NCBI GenBank assembly: GCA_028343855.1
Contig: JAOLZN010000005.1
Location: 18,447 to 82,446 of the forward strand
DNA length: 64,000 nucleotides
Reading direction: 5' to 3'
From: Candidatus Nitrosopumilus sp.
GTDB lineage: Archaea; Thermoproteota; Nitrososphaeria; Nitrososphaerales; Nitrosopumilaceae
Positions 58,558 to 64,000 of the stretch are shown in pieces (the stretch's first letter is position 1; every line of letters starts with the position of its first letter). Under the pieces are notes generated by a model. It did no database searches and was not told the DNA's origin. It was given only the letters and a program-made list of their open reading frames with translations. The position numbers and the translations under genes are program-made.

Positions 58558-58977
58558 TTGAATAAAGAAAATAAAAAAGGAATTCGAGCTTGGTTTAATC
58601 CTAAAGGATATGGAATAAGTAGAGTTTCTTGGTTGATGATGAGAATTTCTGGAATCTATCTATTGGTATTTTTTGTTGTACATGTAATTCATGGGATATC
58701 AATTCTTGATCGTATGACTTGGGGACAGATGCTATTTTTGACATATTCTCCTACCGGTTTTGTGGTGTTATCTGTGATGATTGCATTGGGTACTTTCCAT
58801 GCAATCAATGGAATTAGACTGATGTTTCAGCAAGGTGGACTTGGAATTGGAACTCCTGCTAGACCGGATTATCCTTATCAAATTCAATCTATGGGGAAGA
58901 AAAATAGATTGTGCATTTATGTAACTATGGGTGTTTCAGCTTTAGCTTTGTACTATGCTTTGGATGTGTTTTTCTAA
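58558..58977 (+). CDS. sdhC: succinate dehydrogenase membrane-anchor subunit, SdhC-like
   Basis: A 139-residue protein with three membrane helices (about 28-48, 60-82, 115-137). SRVSWLMMRISGIYLLVFFVVHVIHG has the Ser-x3-R and His pattern seen in succinate dehydrogenase cytochrome b subunits, and FHAINGIRL holds a second likely haem His. The start is TTG at 58558. It overlaps the SdhD-like gene by one base. The catalytic SdhA/SdhB genes are not next to it in this window. Confidence 0.82.
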   Translation: MNKENKKGIRAWFNPKGYGISRVSWLMMRISGIYLLVFFVVHVIHGISILDRMTWGQMLFLTYSPTGFVVLSVMIALGTFHAINGIRLMFQQGGLGIGTPARPDYPYQIQSMGKKNRLCIYVTMGVSALALYYALDVFF

Positions 58978-59333
58978 TGTTAAGGATAAGAGAGAGTCAT
59001 ATTAGAAAAATCCATTATAGTACAGCTTTAGGTGCAATTGGATTAGTTGCATTACATATCTCTGTACGATTTTCTACAGGAAATTTTGCATCATCATTGT
59101 CTTATGAATTTGTAGTAGCTAACTATCAAACTTTGAGTTATGCGATACTATTGGAATTAATTTTGATTCTAGTATCTGTTCATGGATTTAATGGTCTTAG
59201 AGGTATATTTCTTGATTATAGAAGTGGATTCAAATACGAAAAGATTGTGAACTGGGGATGTTTCCTTGCAGCATTATCTTTGATAGCATATGGTACGATG
59301 ACAATTATTCTTGCAAATCAAATTCAAATTTAA
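58977..59333 (+). CDS. sdhD: succinate dehydrogenase membrane-anchor subunit, SdhD-like
   Basis: A 118-residue protein with three membrane helices. The ATG overlaps the sdhC stop (TAATG), indicating coupled translation. RIHYSTALGAIGLVALHISVRF and VHGFNGLRGIFLDY, with His/Asn-Gly-x-R, mirror the anchor pair of complex II. Together the two subunits would carry electrons from succinate to menaquinone. Confidence 0.82.
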   Translation: MLRIRESHIRKIHYSTALGAIGLVALHISVRFSTGNFASSLSYEFVVANYQTLSYAILLELILILVSVHGFNGLRGIFLDYRSGFKYEKIVNWGCFLAALSLIAYGTMTIILANQIQI

Positions 59334-59412
59334 AATATTGGGCTTCAAAATTCGGCAAAGTATCATCAAATTGAGGAATCAGATAGAACCCGTTGGTATC
59401 ATCATTAGCCAC
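59301..59412 (-). other. ambiguous segment: C/D-box-like sRNA or 35-codon frame
   Basis: On the minus strand this segment holds ATGATGA (C box-like), CTGA (D'-like) and TGATGA (C'-like) in the right order near its 5' end, but I find no final D box. It also holds a frame starting with GTG that reads MANDDTNGFYLIPQ and stops at about 59301. It overlaps the end of sdhD. Neither reading is convincing; it is recorded as one ambiguous segment. Confidence 0.2.
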
Positions 59413-59480
59413 TGTTCACTTCTTTTTTAAAGTAAATATTTCTATTCAAATTTCATATACTGTGTAGTTTTTTAAAATAT

Positions 59481-59795
59481 ATGAATGAAATTTCAAATGA
59501 TTCTAACGATAATTTGATTCTGTCTGATTTAGTAAATAATTGGATTTTAGAACCCATTACCGATTCTAAAAATCGACAAAATATCGTTTTTCGATTAACT
59601 ACTAAAGGTAAAGATTATTTTAAAATTTTAAACAAAAACTCTGGATATCCTTTCAAAAATAATCCTACTTTACAAATTATGGTGAAAAAAGGAATTGTAG
59701 TTGAGATAATTAAAAAAGAAGGTTTGGTAGGATATGATCTCACCTTGATTGGTGAACAACATCATGTTTTTTTGAAAAAATGGTCAAAAAAATGA
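59481..59795 (+). CDS. uncharacterised 104-residue protein
   Basis: Starts MNEISNDSNDNLILSDLVNN. Residues 8-55 give helices and a possible wing (IVFRLTTKGKDYFKILNK), so it could be a small winged-helix protein, followed by VGYDLTLIGEQHHVFLKKW. No strong motif. Stand-alone gene after sdhD with a 148-bp gap. Confidence 0.62.
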   Translation: MNEISNDSNDNLILSDLVNNWILEPITDSKNRQNIVFRLTTKGKDYFKILNKNSGYPFKNNPTLQIMVKKGIVVEIIKKEGLVGYDLTLIGEQHHVFLKKWSKK

Positions 59796-59835
59796 AGATC
59801 TAATTTCATTCAAATTATTTTAAAAATTGTATTAA

Positions 59836-60135
59836 TTACTCTGGAGGTCTTTGAACAAATACATTACATACCAATGCATCTGTTTTTTTATCTCTATGCT
59901 GTACTTTACATGTCACAAATTTGCCTTTTAATGCTCTCTCTAAATCTTCTTTAGTTTGTTCTGGACGCTGACCATCTTCGTTATCTTTGATTAACCCCAT
60001 GATGATTTTTTCTGTTTTTCCATAATCTCCTTTGTTATCTTTGCGGGTATGGCTTACAAGTAATCTGAATGCATTACCTGTTAAAATTTCTAAAACTGCT
60101 CCCCCAATACCGTCTCCATCAAGTTCATCAGACAT
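59836..60135 (-). CDS. uncharacterised 99-residue protein
   Basis: A soluble protein starting MSDELDGDGIGGAVLEILTG. The middle is charged (RKDNKGDYGKTEKIIMGLIKDNED) and the end is beta-like (KFVTCKVQHRDKKTDALVCNVFVQRPPE) with two Cys. Not recognised. It lies 27 bp downstream of the mqnD-like gene on the same strand and may be co-expressed with it. Confidence 0.68.
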   Translation of the reverse strand: MSDELDGDGIGGAVLEILTGNAFRLLVSHTRKDNKGDYGKTEKIIMGLIKDNEDGQRPEQTKEDLERALKGKFVTCKVQHRDKKTDALVCNVFVQRPPE

Positions 60136-60162
60136 TATCAGATAATTTTTTTTGTTCTATAA

Positions 60163-60990
60163 TTACTTGGTGGCAATACTAATTTCAAATTCTGGAACTA
60201 GTCCTTTTTCTTTTGCCATCTCAAACAATTTTCTAATTGCTTGTTCACCAGGATCGCCCATGTTAACAGTAACTGGATTTACATACATTTTTACAAATTT
60301 TTCAATCAATGTTCTTTCTTTTCCTCTTGAGTATTGCATGGCGTATTCTAAGGCATCATCAAAATTCTTAATTCCAAATTCAATAGATGCTTGTAGATAT
60401 TTGTCAAATTTGACAATTGTGTCCATGCCTAAATCTGTCTTCATCACGTTAATTCCTAAAGGTACTGGTAATCCTCCTGTAGTCTTATCCCACCATTCAC
60501 CTACATCTAAAATTTTTACATTTCCCTCTTGTTCATATGATAATTGTGTTTCATGAATTACTAATCCTACATCTACTTCTCCTGATTCAACAGCTTTAGG
60601 AATATCACTAAAGTTCATTTCAACATATTCAAATTTTCCTATCATTAGTTGAAGTAATAAAAATGCTGATGTCATTTTTCCTGGAATTGCTATTTTACAT
60701 TTTTTTAATTCGTCAATTGTCATTTGTTTTTTTGCGGTCACTATGGGGCCATAATTAATTCCAAAACTACCTCCACTTCTCAAAATTGTATATCCTGGAA
60801 TGTATGCACATGCATGTACTGAAACTGCTGTAACATCTAATTCAGGATTTGTTGCTTTTAGATTCAAATTTTCAATATCTTCAATTACGTGATTTACTGT
60901 AAAGTCCGGAGATGGAACTTTGTCTGTGAACATACCATAAAACATGAATGCATCATCAGAATCAGGAGTATGTCCAACTGAAATTTCCAT
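60163..60990 (-). CDS. mqnD: MqnD-type enzyme (1,4-dihydroxy-6-naphthoate synthase family)
   Basis: A 275-residue MqnA/MqnD-family protein with a periplasmic-binding-protein-like fold. The N-terminus ISVGHTPDSDDAFMFYGM and the blocks VSVHACAYIPGYTILRSGGSFG and VDVGLVIHETQLSYEQEG are characteristic of MqnD, which cleaves cyclic dehypoxanthinylfutalosine to 1,4-dihydroxy-6-naphthoate. Together with the MqnE-like gene at 55327-56442 it indicates menaquinone synthesis by the futalosine route. MqnA and MqnC are not in the window. Confidence 0.88.
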   Translation of the reverse strand: MEISVGHTPDSDDAFMFYGMFTDKVPSPDFTVNHVIEDIENLNLKATNPELDVTAVSVHACAYIPGYTILRSGGSFGINYGPIVTAKKQMTIDELKKCKIAIPGKMTSAFLLLQLMIGKFEYVEMNFSDIPKAVESGEVDVGLVIHETQLSYEQEGNVKILDVGEWWDKTTGGLPVPLGINVMKTDLGMDTIVKFDKYLQASIEFGIKNFDDALEYAMQYSRGKERTLIEKFVKMYVNPVTVNMGDPGEQAIRKLFEMAKEKGLVPEFEISIATK

Positions 60991-61147
60991 ACTTATTTTT
61001 TAAACAATCGTAATAAATATCCAAATCATTATCGTCTATTTCTACTTCTTCTTCAACATCGATCTTTTTTATTTATTCTTCATTCCCAAAAATTTTCTTA
61101 AAGATAAAAAACCATAAAATTAATTTCACGACTAAAATTCAAAGACA

Positions 61148-61164
61148 TTATATAATGCTCGACT
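61148..61164 (+). promoter_or_regulatory. fusA promoter: TATA box plus CTCGACT element
   Basis: TTATATAA (61148-61155) is 29 nt before the ATG, predicting a leaderless mRNA. CTCGACT at 61158-61164 overlies the same position as in the tuf promoter: 10 bp from the TATA box start versus 11 in tuf, and 19 bp from the ATG versus 18. Confidence 0.6.
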
Positions 61165-61176
61165 GGTTTTCGCATT

Positions 61177-63369
61177 ATGGCAAAATTCAAGTCAACACAA
61201 GAAGTAATGAAAATTATTAAGAATAAACAAAATATTCGTAACTTTGGTGTAATTGCACACGTTGACCATGGAAAAACAACTATGAGCGATAGTCTTTTGG
61301 CTTATTCTGGAATTATTGCCCCTTCTGCTGCTGGTAAAGCACTTGCAATGGACTTTGATAAAGAGGAGCAAGAAAGAGGAATTACAATTTATCAGGCTAA
61401 TGTAACTTTGCTCTATTCTCAAAACGATAGTGATTATGTCATTAACATGATTGATACTCCTGGACACGTTGATTTTAGTGGAAGAGTAATTCGAAGTTTA
61501 AGAGCAATTGATGGTGCTGTAGTAGTTTGTGATGCTGTTGAAGGAATTATGACTCAAACTGAAACTGTCACAAGAATGGCACTTGAAGAAAGAGTCAGAC
61601 CTGTTTTGTTTATCAATAAAGTGGATAGATTAATCAAAGAATTGAGATTAACTCCAGAAAAAATGCAAGCACAACTTGCAGAAGTTGTTTCTACTTTCAA
61701 TCAATTAGTTGATACCTATGCTGAACCTGAATACAAGGAAAAATGGAAAGTATCCATTCAGGACGCAAGTGTAACATTTGGTTCTGCTAAAGATAGATGG
61801 GCAATTAACACTGATTTAATGAAAGAAAGAGGAATTACATTCAAAGATGTAATTGACGCTTATACTGAAGAAAAACTTCCTGAACTTGTAGAGAAAGCAC
61901 CTTTAGCTGATGCAGTTCTTGGAATGGTTGTAAAACATCATCCTGCACCAAAGGATGCTATCAAATATAGAATTCCACAAATTTGGAAAGGTGATTTAGA
62001 ATCTGATGTTGGAAAAGCCTTACTTGCTGGTGAGGATGAAGGTCCAACTATTATGATGGTGGTTAACATGGTATTAGATCCTGCAGCAGGTCCTGTTGCA
62101 ATTGGAAGATTATTTTCTGGAACTATCAAGGATGGACAAACCCTTCACATTATAGATGAAAAAAGAGATGGAAGAGTACAATCTGTTAATTTCTTTATGG
62201 GTAACCAAAGAGAGCAAGTTGGAGAATTAGGTGCTGGAAATATTCCTGCATTATTGGGTTTAACTGAATGTCGTGCTGGAAATACTTTATCCTCTGTTAA
62301 AGATATTCCAATGTTTGAAGGTGTGAAATATGTTTCAGAACCTGTTGTTCAAATCGCAATTGAACCAAAACATCCTAAAGATTTACCTAAACTTGTAGAA
62401 ATTTTAAGACAACTAACTATTGAGGATCCAAATCTAATTGTAAAAATTGATGAGGAGAGTGGTGAAACTATTGTTGCTGGAATGGGTGTACTTCACTTGG
62501 ATGTTGCAACCCATAGAATTCAAGACGCAAAATGTGAAATTATTACTTCAGAACCTTTGATTAACTATAGAGAAACTGTTAAAGCTGCTTGTGAACCAAT
62601 CATGGCAAAATCTCCAAATAGACACAATAAAATTTTCATGAAGGTAGAGCCTTTGGAGCCTGAAATTGCTCACATGCTAAGAACTGGTGAAATCAGTGAT
62701 ATGAAAGATAAAAAAGTCGTTGCTGATTTACTCAAAGGTGCTGGTTGGGATACTGATACCATCAAAAGAGTAATGAGATTTGATTCTCGTGGTAATGTTT
62801 TGATTAACGGAACAAAAGGTGTTCAATTTGTCCAAGAGTCTACTGATTCTATTAATTCTGGATTTGATGAAGTTATGAAAGAAGGTCCTCTTTGTAAAGA
62901 ACAGATGAGAGATTGTAAATTCATTTTCACTCACTTTGTACCTCACGAGGATACAGCTCACAGAGGCCTATCTCAATTAGGTCCTGCATCACGTAGAGCA
63001 TGTATGGGTTCATTGTTAACTGCAGGTACTGCTGTTTTAGAACCCACTCTTGCAATTGAAGTTCGTGTTCCAACTGATTTAGTTGGAAACGTTGCAACTA
63101 TACTTTCTGGTAAACGTGGTAAAGTTTTAGACATGCAGCAAAAAGGTGCATCAAGTATTGTAATTGGTGAATTACCTGCTTCTGAAACATTCACTTTATC
63201 TGAAGCTATGAGAGGTCAGACTGCAGGACGTGCAACATGGAATACTTCCTTTAAGGAATGGACTGAAGTTCCAAAATCTATGTTAAAAACAGCTGTAGAA
63301 GATATTAGAAAAAGAAAAGGATTAGCCCCTGAACCACCTGGTGTTGGCGAATTTATCGATAAAGAATAA
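61177..63369 (+). CDS. fusA: translation elongation factor EF-2
   Basis: Translocation GTPase of 730 residues. P-loop AHVDHGKTT, DTPGHVDFSG (G3) and NKVD (G4) are intact, as is the switch block QERGITI. In domain IV, PHEDTAHRGLSQLGPA contains the His that is modified to diphthamide. Monocistronic with its own strong promoter. Length and domain order are standard for archaea. Confidence 0.99.
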   Translation: MAKFKSTQEVMKIIKNKQNIRNFGVIAHVDHGKTTMSDSLLAYSGIIAPSAAGKALAMDFDKEEQERGITIYQANVTLLYSQNDSDYVINMIDTPGHVDFSGRVIRSLRAIDGAVVVCDAVEGIMTQTETVTRMALEERVRPVLFINKVDRLIKELRLTPEKMQAQLAEVVSTFNQLVDTYAEPEYKEKWKVSIQDASVTFGSAKDRWAINTDLMKERGITFKDVIDAYTEEKLPELVEKAPLADAVLGMVVKHHPAPKDAIKYRIPQIWKGDLESDVGKALLAGEDEGPTIMMVVNMVLDPAAGPVAIGRLFSGTIKDGQTLHIIDEKRDGRVQSVNFFMGNQREQVGELGAGNIPALLGLTECRAGNTLSSVKDIPMFEGVKYVSEPVVQIAIEPKHPKDLPKLVEILRQLTIEDPNLIVKIDEESGETIVAGMGVLHLDVATHRIQDAKCEIITSEPLINYRETVKAACEPIMAKSPNRHNKIFMKVEPLEPEIAHMLRTGEISDMKDKKVVADLLKGAGWDTDTIKRVMRFDSRGNVLINGTKGVQFVQESTDSINSGFDEVMKEGPLCKEQMRDCKFIFTHFVPHEDTAHRGLSQLGPASRRACMGSLLTAGTAVLEPTLAIEVRVPTDLVGNVATILSGKRGKVLDMQQKGASSIVIGELPASETFTLSEAMRGQTAGRATWNTSFKEWTEVPKSMLKTAVEDIRKRKGLAPEPPGVGEFIDKE

Positions 63370-63473
63370 TCTTAGTAATTTTTTAATTATTTTACAATGA
63401 GTAATCTTAAATTTTATAAATATAATTTCAATTATTGCAATCTTTACTGGATCAAGTTAATATTTTACTCAAA

Positions 63474-64000
63474 ATGAAGGTAGGGGATCCTTATCGATTA
63501 GAGCATATCAAACTAATGTTAAAACAAAAAAGAACTGTATATGGCTCAGATAGGGCATACCTTGATCATTTAATTCATGATTATATTGAAGAAGTTAAGA
63601 CTCAAAAGAAATTATCAAAAATTCGAGGAGAAGATCCATTTGAAGAACCATCCGAAACCACAACTGATGAAAATGTTGAAGATGATGATGGAGAAGAGGA
63701 ACTTGTTGAATTGGAACACATTTACTGTTGGAAATGCGGAAAATCAATTCCTGTAAATTCAAAATTTTGTCTTGATTGTGGCAGTGACATAAAAAAACCT
63801 GAAGTTAAAGAAGATCCTATTGAAGAAATTCCTGACAAAACACCCTCCAAGATTATTGAAGAAAAATCTAACCATGGAAACAGAAAAAATATTCTCATAG
63901 TCATAGGTGTTTTGGTAATTTTAGCTGTAATTGGCGGAGGAGTTGTTATGAATAATGGATTTGACAAAACAGTTTCTTTAGATGAAGATTCTGTACAATC
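63474..64000 (+). CDS. zinc-ribbon membrane protein, N-terminal part (cut by window edge)
   Basis: An open frame from ATG 63474 that continues past the right edge. Residues 1-45 (MKVGDPYRLEHIKLMLKQKR...) are helical, an acidic stretch follows, then a zinc ribbon CWKCGKSI...KFCLDCGSD (about 84-103), a second acidic linker and a membrane helix ILIVIGVLVILAVIGGGVV near residue 145. The outer C-terminal domain is missing, so function cannot be judged. It lies about 100 bp after fusA on the same strand. Confidence 0.82.
   Translation, partial: MKVGDPYRLEHIKLMLKQKRTVYGSDRAYLDHLIHDYIEEVKTQKKLSKIRGEDPFEEPSETTTDENVEDDDGEEELVELEHIYCWKCGKSIPVNSKFCLDCGSDIKKPEVKEDPIEEIPDKTPSKIIEEKSNHGNRKNILIVIGVLVILAVIGGGVVMNNGFDKTVSLDEDSVQ

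Noticed and set aside
63722..63967. Antisense frame at the right edge
   Set aside because: Shadow of the zinc-ribbon membrane protein gene that runs off the window.

Overview
The window is low-GC chromosomal DNA from an ammonia-oxidising archaeon of the Nitrosopumilus type (marine Thaumarchaeota/Nitrososphaerota). The 16S rRNA reads almost identically to my memory of Nitrosopumilus 16S. The protein-coding genes agree: archaeal EF-1alpha, EF-2, uS10, Rpo12 and FEN-1, a CdvA cell-division protein, a bifunctional FBP aldolase/phosphatase, a 3-hydroxyacyl-CoA dehydrogenase of the kind used in the thaumarchaeal 3-hydroxypropionate/4-hydroxybutyrate cycle, a J-domain/ferredoxin fusion, futalosine-type menaquinone enzymes and many tiny zinc-finger proteins. 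TATA boxes often lie 25-30 nt before the start codon, so many transcripts are probably leaderless, and several genes appear to start with TTG or GTG.

Layout. 1-3.7 kb (minus): end of a PhoU-like DUF47 gene, ATP-dependent DNA ligase, a membrane protein and FBP aldolase/phosphatase. 3.8-5.7 kb (plus): tuf-rps10-rpoP. 5.7-14.3 kb: zinc-finger proteins, a LOG-like protein, the hydroxyacyl-CoA dehydrogenase, HIT, DnaJ-ferredoxin, two cupins, a TPR protein and a class III aminotransferase. 14.4-19.6 kb: the rRNA locus, with promoter, leader, 16S, a spacer without tRNA, 23S, pre-rRNA processing stems and then six perfect copies of a 42-bp unit; there is no 5S here. 19.6-27 kb: RDD protein, methyltransferase, MsrA, Usp, phosphoribosyltransferase, PUA protein, homoserine dehydrogenase, MsrB and a double ThyX-like protein.

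27-40.8 kb: CdvA, acyl-CoA synthetase, PAS protein, FEN-1, tRNA-Ser(CGA), a large secreted Ig-like protein, nitroreductase, small regulators and a coiled-coil / JAMM protease / zinc-ribbon membrane protein run. 40.8-64 kb: two ABC permeases of the Dpp/Opp type without partners, SWIM and ArsC-like proteins, PAC2, a SNF2 helicase, a possible nuclease, superoxide dismutase, a GlcD-like oxidase with an HD-containing neighbour, a membrane J-protein, TPR proteins, MqnE-like and MqnD-like enzymes, SdhC/SdhD anchors, EF-2 and a truncated zinc-ribbon membrane protein.

Most of this is ordinary core genome with short operons. I saw no transposase, integrase, phage module or CRISPR array. The parts most worth a second look are the 42-bp repeat array behind 23S, a structured GC-richer segment between 56.78 and 56.91 kb that could be a leader RNA or ncRNA, the DnaJ-ferredoxin fusion, the degenerate double ThyX protein, and a promoter heptamer shared by the two elongation-factor genes. 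All functional calls come from reading motifs by eye; no database search was run.
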